A stretch of DNA of 64,000 bases. It comes from Streptomyces sp. NRRL F-6492. Lineage in GTDB: Bacteria > Actinomycetota > Actinomycetes > Streptomycetales > Streptomycetaceae. Positions 52,127 to 60,499 of the stretch are shown one piece after another. The notes under the pieces were generated by a model. That model saw nothing but the letters and a program-made list of their open reading frames with translations, was not told where the DNA came from and ran no database searches. The stretch spans positions 1 to 64,000 of the forward strand of contig NZ_LGEG01000080.1 of the NCBI RefSeq assembly GCF_001280125.1. Reading direction: 5' to 3'. A program made the translations under genes and the position numbers. Position 1 is the stretch's first letter, and every line of letters starts with the position of its first letter.

Positions 52127-53230
52127 GTGTCTGAGACCCTCGCCCGCCCCGGCCTCCGGGTCCGCCCCGCGGCGTACGCGGGGGCCGCCGCCGGCCTCCT
52201 CCTGCTCGCCCTGCCCTTCTACCTGGACCGCTTCTGGCTCCAGGCCGGCCTGTTCGCCATGGCCGCCGCCCTCGGCGCCATCGGGATCAACCTGCTGACC
52301 GGCGCCACCGGCCAGCTCTCCATGGGGCACGCCTTCTTCCTCGCCGTCGGCGCCTACGGCTACTGCGCCTTCGCCGGGGACGGCACCGACGGCCTCGCCG
52401 GACTCGGCCTGCCCGGCTGGCTCGCCGCCGTCCTCGCGGTCGCCCTCGCGGGCCTGGCCGGCGGGGTGTTCAGCCCCATCGCGGGACGGCTGCACGGCGC
52501 GTACCTCGGCATCGCCACCCTCGCGCTGATCTTCATCGGCCAGCACGTCCTCTTCAACGCCCACGACCTCACCGGCGGCTACAACGGCCGCGCCGTCCCG
52601 CCGCTCTCCCTCTTCGGCCTCACCTTCGACGACAGCGAACTGCTCGTCGCCCAGGTCCCCTTCGGCGCCGTCGAGAAGCTCTGGTACCTCGGCCTCGCGC
52701 TGCTCCTGGGCGGAGTGCTCTTCGCCAGGGGGGTCCTCCGGGGCCGCCCCGGGCGCGCCATGAACGCCATCCGGGACCACCGGATCGCCGCCGGCGTCAT
52801 GGGCATCCCGGTGGCCCGCCACCGCGCCGCCGTCTTCGTCCTGTCCTCCATGTACGCGGGCCTGGCCGGCGTCCTGCTCGCCCTGGTCTTCCAGCGCACC
52901 GTCCCGGAGTACTTCGGCATGGCGCTCTCCCTGGAGTACCTGGCCATGATCGTCATCGGCGGCCTCGGCTCGGTCGCCGGGGCGGTCGCCGGAGGCGTCT
53001 TCGTCTCCCTCCTGCCCCAGCTCCTCACCCGCTACAGCGACGCCCTGCCCCTGGTCTCCGCCCCCGGGACGGGCGGGATCGCACCGGGGGAGGCCGCCCG
53101 CTACCTGTACGGCGCCGCCGTCGTCGCGGTGGTGCTGTTCCTGCCCGGCGGCCTGGCCCGCCTGGCCGCCCGGACGCCCCGGACACCCCAGACCCCCACG
53201 TCCACCGAACCCTCAGGGGAGACACGATGA
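52127..53230 (+). CDS. livM: Branched-chain amino acid ABC transporter permease LivM
   Basis: 367 residues, about ten hydrophobic segments. LivM features: AAALGAIGINLLTGATGQLS, MGHAFFLAVGAYGYCAFAG, MNAIRDHRIAAGVMGIPVAR and LAMIVIGGLGSVAGAVAGG. GTG 52127 follows GAAGGAG at 7 bases; a duplicate of this start exists at 51976 but its frame stops after 51 codons. The stop overlaps livJ (ATGA). The C-terminal tail is Thr/Pro-rich. Confidence 0.9.
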   Translation: MSETLARPGLRVRPAAYAGAAAGLLLLALPFYLDRFWLQAGLFAMAAALGAIGINLLTGATGQLSMGHAFFLAVGAYGYCAFAGDGTDGLAGLGLPGWLAAVLAVALAGLAGGVFSPIAGRLHGAYLGIATLALIFIGQHVLFNAHDLTGGYNGRAVPPLSLFGLTFDDSELLVAQVPFGAVEKLWYLGLALLLGGVLFARGVLRGRPGRAMNAIRDHRIAAGVMGIPVARHRAAVFVLSSMYAGLAGVLLALVFQRTVPEYFGMALSLEYLAMIVIGGLGSVAGAVAGGVFVSLLPQLLTRYSDALPLVSAPGTGGIAPGEAARYLYGAAVVAVVLFLPGGLARLAARTPRTPQTPTSTEPSGETR

Positions 53231-54492
53231 ACCACAGACGACAGGCCGTGCGGGGCCTGGCCGCCGCACTCGCCGCACTGGTCGCCCTCACCGCCGCCGG
53301 ATGCAGCTCCAAGGCGAAGACCGGAGACGGCGAGCAGACCGGTGCGGGCGGGGTGAAGACCGGCGCGGGCGTCACCGACAAGACGATCGCGATCGGCGCG
53401 CTCACCGACATGACCGGCGTGTACGCCACCCTCGGCAAGAGCGTCACCCAGGCCCAGCAGCTGTACGTGAAGCAGGTCAACGCCGCCGGCGGGATCTGCG
53501 GCCGGCAGCTGGAGCTCACGGTCCGCGACCACGGCTACGACCCGCAGAAGGCGCTCGCCGCCTACACCGAGCTGGAGCCCAAGGTCGTCGGCTACGCCCA
53601 GTTCATCGGCTCCCCGTTCGTCGCCGCCGTCAAGCAGCGCGTCGACGGCCAGGACAAGGGCCTCGTCCTCCCGCAGGCCTGGTCGGCCTCGCTGCTCGGC
53701 TCGCCGTACATCCGCGTCCTGGGCGCCACGTACGACGTCGAGACGATCAACGCCGTCGACTTCCTCCTCACCGAGAAGGGCCTCAAGGCGGGCGACAAGC
53801 TCGGCCACGTCTACTTCGAGGGCGACTACGGGGAGAACGCCCTCAAGGGCTCGAAGTACGCGGCCGGCAAGGCCGGCCTGACGGTCGTCGAGCAGAAGAT
53901 CAAGCCCACCGACAACGACATGTCCGCCCAGGTCGCGGCGCTCAAGCAGGCCGGGGTCAAGGCCGTCGTCATCAGCGCCGGCCCCCGCCAGGCCGCCTCC
54001 CTCGTCGGCGTGGCCGCCGCCACCGGCCTGAAGGTCCCGGTCGTCGGCAACAACTCGGCCTTCGCCCCGCAACTCCTCGGCACCCAGGCCGGGCCCGCCC
54101 TGGAGAAGATGTACTGGTTCGCCTCCCCGAGCCTCCCCGTCGGCGCGGACACCCCGGTCGCGAAGAAGCTGGTGGCGGACTACCGGGCCGCCTATCCGGG
54201 GGAGGCCCTCGACAACGGCGTCGTCGCCGGCTGGACCGCCGCGAGCGTCTTCGGCGAGACCCTGAAGAAGGCCTGCGCCGGCAAGGACCTCACCCGCGAG
54301 GGCGTCGGCAGGGCGCTGCTCACCCTGACCGCCCACGACGCCGGCTTCGGCATGACCCATGACCTCGGCGACCCGAAGGCGCCCTCGTCCCGCGAGTCCG
54401 TCATCATCCAGCCGGACAAGTCCGTCCCCGGCGGCATGCGCACGGTCCGGCAGCCCTTCGTCTCGGACACGGCGAAGACCTACACGCCGTAG
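53227..54492 (+). CDS. livJ: Branched-chain amino acid-binding lipoprotein LivJ/K
   Basis: 421 residues. Lipoprotein signal LAALVALTAAGCSS (Cys26 expected to be lipidated). Periplasmic-binding fold of type I: IAIGALTDMTGVYATLGKSV, QLYVKQVNAAGGICGRQLEL, GYAQFIGSPFVAAVKQRVDG, LSAQVAALKQAGVKAVVISA-like segment and AAYPGEALDNGVVAGWTA. Captures the substrate on the outer face and hands it to LivHM. Last gene of the operon. The Pro-rich N-terminal spacer is short. Exact ligand not readable; amides or urea are possible for this broad family. Confidence 0.88.
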   Translation: MNHRRQAVRGLAAALAALVALTAAGCSSKAKTGDGEQTGAGGVKTGAGVTDKTIAIGALTDMTGVYATLGKSVTQAQQLYVKQVNAAGGICGRQLELTVRDHGYDPQKALAAYTELEPKVVGYAQFIGSPFVAAVKQRVDGQDKGLVLPQAWSASLLGSPYIRVLGATYDVETINAVDFLLTEKGLKAGDKLGHVYFEGDYGENALKGSKYAAGKAGLTVVEQKIKPTDNDMSAQVAALKQAGVKAVVISAGPRQAASLVGVAAATGLKVPVVGNNSAFAPQLLGTQAGPALEKMYWFASPSLPVGADTPVAKKLVADYRAAYPGEALDNGVVAGWTAASVFGETLKKACAGKDLTREGVGRALLTLTAHDAGFGMTHDLGDPKAPSSRESVIIQPDKSVPGGMRTVRQPFVSDTAKTYTP

Positions 54493-54498
54493 CGGACG

Positions 54499-55050
54499 TC
54501 AGCCCCGGTCCGCGAAGCCCGTCCGCCAGGACGGGCGGGCCGGGGCCCGGCCGAGCGCCCGGGCCCGGACGTTCACCGCGCCCCGGGCCCACGGCGCCCG
54601 GCCCGCCGTCCGCCCGGGGGCCGGGACGCCCAGGGCCTCCGCCAGGACCGGCAGCCAGACGTGAGCGGGGGCGGGCTCGTCGTCCACCGCGTCGTACGCG
54701 CCCGGGGGCCACGCCAGGGCCCGTACGGCCGCCTCGGCGGCGTCCCCGACGTGCACGAAGGAGCCGACCGAGTCGTCGGCCGCCGTGCTCCCCGGGAACC
54801 GCGCCCCCGGGTCCCCGGCGAGCGCGGCGACGACGGCGCCGCCCGGCGCGTACCGGGTGCCGGGCCCGTAGAGGATCCCGTACCGCAGGACCACGACCTC
54901 GTGGCCCGCCGCCTCCAGGCGCGGCACGAGCTGGCGACCCGCGGCGCCCGCGACCAGTACACGCAGGGGCGCCGCCCCAGAAGCCTCCGGGAAGACCGTC
55001 ACCTCCCGGAAACACGCGGGTGTGAAGCTCGGGCGCATGCACCCGTTCAT
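54499..55050 (-). pseudogene. NAD-dependent epimerase with internal deletions
   Basis: The frame begins near LRVLVAGAAGRQLVPRLEAA, which lacks three residues of the GxxGxxG nucleotide loop, then jumps from GHEVV to VLRYGILYGPGTRYAPGGAV, losing about 100 residues that hold the catalytic YxxxK. The rest (VGSFVHVGDAAEAAVRALAW, PAPAHVWLPVLAEALGVPAP) is normal extended-SDR sequence. Both deletions keep frame, so a stable but inactive protein could be made. The gene is divergent from the GNAT protein and overlaps its start region. Confidence 0.7.
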
Positions 55051-56044
55051 CGAGGAGAACCGCTCCCACCCCCGCCTCGCCGACCTGCTGGCCGCCTACC
55101 ACCTGGCCAACCAGGCCGAGAAGGGGACGCCCGTGGCGACGGTCGCCGGGCTTCCGGCCGCCTACCGCGGGGAGGCCGAGGACCCGGCCGCCGCGTTCGC
55201 CGCCGACACGGTCCTGCTCGCCACCCCGCCCGGCGGGGACGGACCGGCCGGCTGCGTCGTCCTGAAGGCCCCCCGCGAGGGGCGCGCGCCCGAGGTCAAG
55301 CGGCTCTGGGTCGCGCCCGGGGCCCGCCGCAAGGGCCTCGCGAGGGCCCTCGTGGCCGAGGCCCTGCGCCGGGCCGCCGCCCTCGGAGCGCCCCGCGTGC
55401 GCCTCACGGTCTGGCACTGGCGGCAGGAGCCGCTGGCCCTCTACCGGAGCCTCGGCTTCGCGACCGTCCCCTCCTGGGACGCCCGCCCCGGCCTCCTGTG
55501 CCTGGAGAGGCCGCTCGTGACGGACGCCATCGAGCTCCTCACCCCCGACGCCGTCCGCGCCCACGCCCCGGACGGCCTCGCCGCGCTCCTCGTGGACGCC
55601 GTGGACGGCGGGGCCTCCGTCGGCTTCCTCGCGCCCCTGGACGCCGCCGAGGCGGCCTCCTGGTGGCTCCGGGCCGCCCGGGAGGCCGAGGAGGGCGCCC
55701 GGGACGTGTGGGCGGCCCTGGACGGCGAGGGGCGCCCGGCCGGGGCCGTCACCCTCGTCCGTACCGGCGCCGCCAACGGCCGGCACCGGGGAGAGGTCGC
55801 CCGGCTCCTGGTCCACCGCTCCGCCCGGGGCCGGGGCCTCGGACGGCGGCTCCTCGCCGCGGCCGAGGCGCACGCCGCCGCCACCGGCCTGACCCTGCTC
55901 GTCCTGGACACGCAGACCGGCAGCCCGGCCGAGCGCCTCTACCGGGGCGCGGGCTGGACGGCCGCCGGGACGGTCCCGGACTACGCCGCCGACCCGGACG
56001 GGGTCCTGCGCGCGACCACGCTGTACTACAAGCGGCTCGGCTGA
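55022..56044 (+). CDS. Tandem GNAT acetyltransferase fusion
   Basis: 340 residues holding two GNAT domains. First: about 1-165, with acetyl-CoA loop VAPGARRKGLARALVAEALR. Second: about 170-340, with VHRSARGRGLGRRLLAAAEA and LLVLDTQTGSPAERLYRGAG. A GTG (VTDAIELLTPD) at the domain border could be the start of what was once a separate gene, so this may be a readthrough fusion. Start taken at GTG 55022; ATG 55037 is an alternative. Substrates unknown. Ends just before a strong hairpin. Confidence 0.78.
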   Translation: MKLGRMHPFIEENRSHPRLADLLAAYHLANQAEKGTPVATVAGLPAAYRGEAEDPAAAFAADTVLLATPPGGDGPAGCVVLKAPREGRAPEVKRLWVAPGARRKGLARALVAEALRRAAALGAPRVRLTVWHWRQEPLALYRSLGFATVPSWDARPGLLCLERPLVTDAIELLTPDAVRAHAPDGLAALLVDAVDGGASVGFLAPLDAAEAASWWLRAAREAEEGARDVWAALDGEGRPAGAVTLVRTGAANGRHRGEVARLLVHRSARGRGLGRRLLAAAEAHAAATGLTLLVLDTQTGSPAERLYRGAGWTAAGTVPDYAADPDGVLRATTLYYKRLG

Positions 56045-56054
56045 GGCACGCGAA

Positions 56055-56091
56055 AAGGGCCCCGGGAGGCGACACGCCTCCCGGGGCCCTT
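56055..56091. terminator. Strong two-way hairpin terminator
   Basis: AAGGGCCCCGGGAGGCG (56055-56071) pairs perfectly with 56075-56091 around ACA: 17 pairs. A tail of A residues on the left and T residues on the right suits termination of both the GNAT gene and the converging pssA gene. Confidence 0.85.
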
Positions 56092-56108
56092 CTCGTACGT
56101 CGTCCGCG

Positions 56109-56975
56109 CTACGGCAGCTGCGCCGCCCGCGCCTCCCGGCTCTCGCGCCGGTTGCCGCGGAAGGTGTTCACCCGGCGGGCCGTCGCGAAGAGCGGGATGA
56201 CCGCGCCCATCACGACCTGGAGCGCGCAGCCGGTCTGGAGCAGGAACTGCCCGCCCGGGGCGTCGAACGCCCAGGCCGCCAGCATGCCCATCGCGCCCAC
56301 GATCCAGCTGAGCATCGCCACCGCCAGCACCCCGCGCGGCTTCGGGTACTCGACCCGGCTCACCATCAGCCAGGCCACCCCGATGATCGCGAGCAGCGTC
56401 GGGATGAACGGGAGCTCCAGGAGCACGATCGAGACCACCGTCAGCGCGCCGAAGGGGCTCGGCATGCCCTGGAACATGCCGTCCTTCATGGTCACGCAGG
56501 AGAATCTCGCGAGCCTGAGGACCACCGCGAGCAGCACCACGATCGCGGCCACCGCCGAGACCTTCTGCTGCGCGTCGTCCGCGACCATCCCGTACACGAG
56601 CACGAAGTAGGCCGGGGCCAGACCGAAGCTGATCAGGTCCGACAGGTTGTCCAGCTCGGCGCCCATCGGGGACGAGCGGAGCTTGCGCGCCACGATCCCG
56701 TCGAAGAGGTCGAAGATCGCCGCGCACAGCATCAGGATCACGGCGGTGGCGGCGCTGTTGCGCGCCATGCCGGTCTCGGTGCTGCCCGTCAGGTGCGGGA
56801 TGAGGATGCCGGTGGTGGTGAAGTACACCGCCATGAAGCCGCACGTGGCGTTACCGAGCGTGAGGGCGTCCGCTATGGACAGCCTCAGCGACAGCGGCAT
56901 CTCCTCGGCTTCTTCGGCCGCCTCGGCCTCGGCGGCCCAGTCGGCCGCCCGTGTGTCGGGGTCAATCACGGTCAA
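56109..56975 (-). CDS. pssA: CDP-diacylglycerol-serine O-phosphatidyltransferase
   Basis: 288 residues. CDP-alcohol transferase motif is complete: DLFDGIVARKLRSSPMGAEL followed by DNLSDLISFG. About eight hydrophobic segments. Makes phosphatidylserine in the membrane, the precursor for the next enzyme. An acidic N-terminal extension (EAEAAEEAEEMPLS) precedes the first helix. The start overlaps the psd stop by 14 bases, so the pair is co-translated. Confidence 0.92.
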   Translation of the reverse strand: MTVIDPDTRAADWAAEAEAAEEAEEMPLSLRLSIADALTLGNATCGFMAVYFTTTGILIPHLTGSTETGMARNSAATAVILMLCAAIFDLFDGIVARKLRSSPMGAELDNLSDLISFGLAPAYFVLVYGMVADDAQQKVSAVAAIVVLLAVVLRLARFSCVTMKDGMFQGMPSPFGALTVVSIVLLELPFIPTLLAIIGVAWLMVSRVEYPKPRGVLAVAMLSWIVGAMGMLAAWAFDAPGGQFLLQTGCALQVVMGAVIPLFATARRVNTFRGNRRESREARAAQLP

Positions 56976-57618
56976 TGCGAGTCACCCCCGCCGTGGTGAC
57001 CTGACCGACCTCGACCGCGACCTCGACGCCCTCGGGGAGGTAGATGTCGACGCGCGAACCGAAGCGGATCAGGCCGATGCGGTCACCCTGCTCGACCTTC
57101 GTCCCCTGCGGGACGTAGGGCACGATGCGCCGGGCGACGGCACCCGCGATCTGCACCATCTCGATGTCGCCGAGCTCGGTGTCGAAGTGCCAGACGACGC
57201 GCTCGTTGTTCTCGCTCTCCTTGTTGAACGCCGGAACGAACCCACCGGGGACGTGCTCCACGGACGTCACCGTGCCGGCCAGCGGCGCGCGGTTGACGTG
57301 GACGTTCAGGGGGCTCATGAAGATGGCGACCCGGGTGCGCCCGTCCTTCCACGGCATGATGCTCTGCACCACGCCGTCGGCGGGGGAGATGACCCGGCCC
57401 TGAGCGATCTCGCGCTCGGGGTCGCGGAAGAACCACAGCATGCCGGCCGCGAGAGCGGTGGTCGGCACGGCGATGGCCGCGGCGCGCCGCGACGTGCGGG
57501 CGCGCACGAGGCTGAGCGCCGCGGTGGCGACGGTCGGCAGGAGCCACGGCGATGCTCCGCGCGCGAGGCGTACGCCCTTGAGGCTGTCGCGGTGTGCAGA
57601 GGTTTGGCTGTGGGGCAT
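56962..57618 (-). CDS. psd: Phosphatidylserine decarboxylase
   Basis: 218 residues from ATG 57618 (GAAGG six bases upstream). Pyruvoyl enzyme of the short archaeal/actinobacterial type: WFFRDPEREIAQGRVISPAD, SPLNVHVNRAPLAGTV, FNKESENNERVVWHFDTELG and IGLIRFGSRVDIYLPEGVEV, in which Gly187-Ser188 is the self-cleavage site. N-terminal hydrophobic segments anchor it. Converts phosphatidylserine to phosphatidylethanolamine. Promoter region is the 168-base gap to the next operon. Confidence 0.92.
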   Translation of the reverse strand: MPHSQTSAHRDSLKGVRLARGASPWLLPTVATAALSLVRARTSRRAAAIAVPTTALAAGMLWFFRDPEREIAQGRVISPADGVVQSIMPWKDGRTRVAIFMSPLNVHVNRAPLAGTVTSVEHVPGGFVPAFNKESENNERVVWHFDTELGDIEMVQIAGAVARRIVPYVPQGTKVEQGDRIGLIRFGSRVDIYLPEGVEVAVEVGQVTTAGVTRIDRD

Positions 57619-57685
57619 GGATGACCTTCGTAGCGGATGATGCCGCGCAGGCAACGGGGACGGCGGCTTTCCGGCGATGCTATCG

Positions 57686-57700
57686 GTTGCGGGGCGCAAC
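57686..57700. promoter_or_regulatory. Inverted repeat upstream of psd-pssA
   Basis: GTTGCG and CGCAAC face each other across GGG, 68 bases upstream of the psd start. It lies in the gap after the ccr operon and may be an operator of psd or part of a terminator. Confidence 0.35.
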
Positions 57701-57786
57701 TGGGCAAGCCAGGAACCGAGTCGGAGGCCGGAAGACGAACACAGGGTGTGATCTTCTTCGCGGCCTTACCGGCTCAAAAGCGACAA

Positions 57787-58992
57787 TCATCCCTGGAATC
57801 GGTACTCCTCGAGCAGCCGACGACCAATGATCATTTTCTGGATCTCGGCGGTACCTTCACCGATGAGCAGCATCGGCGCCTCGCGGTAGAGGCGCTCGAT
57901 CTCGTACTCCTTCGAGAACCCGTATCCACCGTGGATGCGGAAGGCGTCCTCGACGACCTCCTTGCAGTACTCGGAGGCGAGGTACTTCGCCATCCCTGCT
58001 TCGAGGTCGTTTCGTTCCCCGGAGTCCTTTTTGCGTGCTGCGTTGACCATCATCGCATGAGCGGCCTCGACCTTGGTAGCCATTTCGGCCAGCTTGAACT
58101 GGATCGCCTGGTGCTGGGCGATCGCCTTGCCGAAAGTGTGACGCTGCTGGGCATACGAGACGCCCAGCTCGAACGCACGCTGAGCGACGCCGCAACCACG
58201 GGCCGCCACGTTCACGCGCCCGACCTCGACACCGTCCATCATTTGGTAAAACCCTCGGCCGGTCTCCCCGCCGAGTACACGATTGGCCGGAATGCGTAGT
58301 CCGTCCATGATGAGCTCGGTCGTGTCGACGCCCTTGTAGCCCATCTTGTCGATCTTCCCGGGGATGGTGAGGCCCGGACGGACCTCTCCGAAGCCGGGCT
58401 CCTTCTCCACGAGGAAGGTCGTCATCGACTTGTGGGGCGCGGTGCCCTCGGGGTGTCCTTCGTCACTCCGGACCAGAACGGCCACCAGGGACGACGTCCC
58501 ACCGTTCGTCAGCCACATCTTCTGGCCGTTCAGGACGTACTCGTCGCCGTCCCTCACCGCCTTCGACGTGATGGCCGACACGTCCGAGCCGAGGGCCGGC
58601 TCCGACATCGAGAACGCGCCGCGCGTCTCGCCGGCCGCCATCCGCGGAAGGAAGTACTCCTTCTGCTCCTGGGTGCCGTGCTGCTTGAGCATGTACGCCA
58701 CGATGAAGTGGGTGTTGATGATGCCGGAGACCGACATCCAGCCGCGGGCGATCTCCTCCACGCACAGCGCGTAGGTGAGCAGCGACTCGCCCAGGCCCCC
58801 GTACTCCTCGGGGATCATCAGGCCGAAGACGCCGAGCTCCTTGAGCCCGTCCACGATCTGCTGGGGGTACTCGTCGCGGTGCTCCAGGTCCGTCGCGACC
58901 GGGATGATCTCCTTGTCGACGAAGTCCCGGACGGTGGCGAGGATCTCCTGCTGGACGTCGGTCAGACCGTGGGTCTGGGCGAGTCGCGCCAT
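57787..58992 (-). CDS. Acyl-CoA dehydrogenase, probable methylsuccinyl-CoA dehydrogenase
   Basis: 401 residues. FAD-binding and substrate regions: FSMSEPALGSDVSAITSKAV, WLTNGGTSSLVAVLVRSDEG, QQRHTFGKAIAQHQAIQFKL, IHGGYGFSKEYEIERLYREA and IGEGTAEIQKMIIGRRL with the catalytic Glu region. Position as the last gene after ccr-ecm-mcl-mch implies oxidation of (2S)-methylsuccinyl-CoA to mesaconyl-CoA. Shorter than the proteobacterial enzyme known to me. GGAGAAG site is inside the end of the MaoC gene; gap 2 bases. Confidence 0.82.
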   Translation of the reverse strand: MARLAQTHGLTDVQQEILATVRDFVDKEIIPVATDLEHRDEYPQQIVDGLKELGVFGLMIPEEYGGLGESLLTYALCVEEIARGWMSVSGIINTHFIVAYMLKQHGTQEQKEYFLPRMAAGETRGAFSMSEPALGSDVSAITSKAVRDGDEYVLNGQKMWLTNGGTSSLVAVLVRSDEGHPEGTAPHKSMTTFLVEKEPGFGEVRPGLTIPGKIDKMGYKGVDTTELIMDGLRIPANRVLGGETGRGFYQMMDGVEVGRVNVAARGCGVAQRAFELGVSYAQQRHTFGKAIAQHQAIQFKLAEMATKVEAAHAMMVNAARKKDSGERNDLEAGMAKYLASEYCKEVVEDAFRIHGGYGFSKEYEIERLYREAPMLLIGEGTAEIQKMIIGRRLLEEYRFQG

Positions 58993-58994
58993 GA

Positions 58995-59519
58995 CTACTT
59001 CTCCGTCTTCTTGGAGGGCTCGACGAGCGTGGGGCGGCCGGGCTGCTCGCCGCCGCGCTCCTTGATGTACGTCTCGGTGGGGACCATCACCTTGCGGCGG
59101 AAGACGCACACCAGGGTGCCGTCCTGCTTGTAGCCCTTGGTCTCGACGTGGACGATGCCGCGGTCGTTCTTCGACTTCGACGGGGTCTTGTCGAGGACCG
59201 TCGTCTCGCCGTAGATCGTGTCGCCGTGGAAGGTCGGCGCCACGTGCCGCAGCGACTCGATCTCCAGGTTGGCGATGGCCTTGCCGGAGACGTCCGGCAC
59301 GGACATGCCGAGCAGCAGCGAGTAGATGTAGTTGCCGACGACGACGTTCTTGCCGAAGTCCGTCGTGTTCTCGGCGTAGTTCACATCCATGTGCAGCGGA
59401 TGGTGGTTCATCGTGAGCAGACAGAAGAGGTGGTCGTCGTACTCCGTGACCGTCTTCCCGGGCCAGTGCTTGTAGACGGCACCGACCTCGAACTCCTCGT
59501 ACGTGCGGCCGAACTGCAT
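58995..59519 (-). CDS. MaoC-family hydratase, probable mesaconyl-CoA hydratase
   Basis: 174 residues, ATG 59519. Hotdog fold: YEEFEVGAVYKHWPGKTVTE, LTMNHHPLHMDVNYAENTTD (catalytic Asp/His region of hydratase 2), GNYIYSLLLGMSVPDVSGKA and APTFHGDTIYGETTVLDKTP. In this operon it would hydrate mesaconyl-CoA to beta-methylmalyl-CoA. Lys-rich C-terminal tail. Five bases after the mcl stop, so tightly coupled. Confidence 0.85.
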   Translation of the reverse strand: MQFGRTYEEFEVGAVYKHWPGKTVTEYDDHLFCLLTMNHHPLHMDVNYAENTTDFGKNVVVGNYIYSLLLGMSVPDVSGKAIANLEIESLRHVAPTFHGDTIYGETTVLDKTPSKSKNDRGIVHVETKGYKQDGTLVCVFRRKVMVPTETYIKERGGEQPGRPTLVEPSKKTEK

Positions 59520-59524
59520 CGGAC

Positions 59525-60499
59525 TCAGGCCTCCGGGATCTCGAACTTGCTGGTGCGCTGCATGCCGGCCGCGCGGCCCTTGCCGGAGATGACCAGGGCC
59601 ATCTTGCGGGAGGCCTCGTCGATCATCTCGTCGCCGAGCATCGCGGAGCCCTTCTTCCCGCCGGCCTCGGACGTGTAGTAGTCGTACGCGTCGAGGATCA
59701 GCTCGGCGTGGTCGTAGTCCTCCTGCGAGGGCGAGAAGATCTCGTTCGCGGCGGCGACCTGGTCCGGGTGCAGCACCCACTTGCCGTCGAAGCCCAGGGC
59801 GGCGGCCCGCCGGGCCACGGCCCTGTAGCCCTCCTGGTTGCGGATCTGGAGGTAGGGGCCGTCGATCGCCTGGAGGTTGTTGGCGCGGGCGGCCATCAGG
59901 ATGCTCATCAGGATGTGGTGGTACGCGTCCGCCGGGTAGCCGGGCGGCTGCTCGCCCACGACCAGCGACTTCATGTTGATGGAGGCCATGAAGTCGGCCG
60001 GGCCGAAGATGATGGTCTCGACGCGCTGGGAGGCCTGCGCGATCGCGTTGACGTTGGTCAGGCCCTGGGCGTTCTCGATCTGCGCCTCGATGCCGATCTT
60101 GCCGACCTCGAAGCCCATCGTCTTCTCGATCTGGGTGAGCAGCAGGTCGAGCGCGACGACCTGCTGCGCGTCCTGGACCTTCGGCAGCATGATGCAGTCG
60201 AGGTTCTGGCCGGCGCCCTCGACGACCGTGACGACGTCCCGGTACGTCCAGTGGGTCGTCCAGTCGTTGACGCGGACCACGCGCGTCTTGCCGGTCCAGT
60301 CGCCCTCGTTCAGGAACTTCACGATGGTGTGCCGGGCCTCGGGCTTGGCCAGCGGGGCGCAGGCGTCCTCCAGGTCGAGGAAGACCTGGTCGGCGGCGAG
60401 GCCCTGGGCCTTCTCCAGGAAGCGCGGGTTGGAGCCGGGGACCGCCAGGCAGGAACGGCGGGGGCGCAGCCGGTTCACGGGGGACGCGGGGCTGGTCAT
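59525..60499 (-). CDS. mcl: HpcH/CitE-family lyase, malyl-/beta-methylmalyl-CoA lyase
   Basis: 324 residues. TIM-barrel lyase: RPRRSCLAVPGSNPRFLEKA, QVFLDLEDACAPLAKPEARH, VVRVNDWTTHWTYRDVVTVV, IGIEAQIENAQGLTNVNAIA (Mg-binding Glu/Asp), FGPADFMASINMKSL and KWVLHPDQVAAANEIFSPSQ. Splits beta-methylmalyl-CoA to glyoxylate and propionyl-CoA in the ethylmalonyl-CoA pathway. ATG overlaps the ecm stop (ATGA). Confidence 0.88.
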   Translation of the reverse strand: MTSPASPVNRLRPRRSCLAVPGSNPRFLEKAQGLAADQVFLDLEDACAPLAKPEARHTIVKFLNEGDWTGKTRVVRVNDWTTHWTYRDVVTVVEGAGQNLDCIMLPKVQDAQQVVALDLLLTQIEKTMGFEVGKIGIEAQIENAQGLTNVNAIAQASQRVETIIFGPADFMASINMKSLVVGEQPPGYPADAYHHILMSILMAARANNLQAIDGPYLQIRNQEGYRAVARRAAALGFDGKWVLHPDQVAAANEIFSPSQEDYDHAELILDAYDYYTSEAGGKKGSAMLGDEMIDEASRKMALVISGKGRAAGMQRTSKFEIPEA

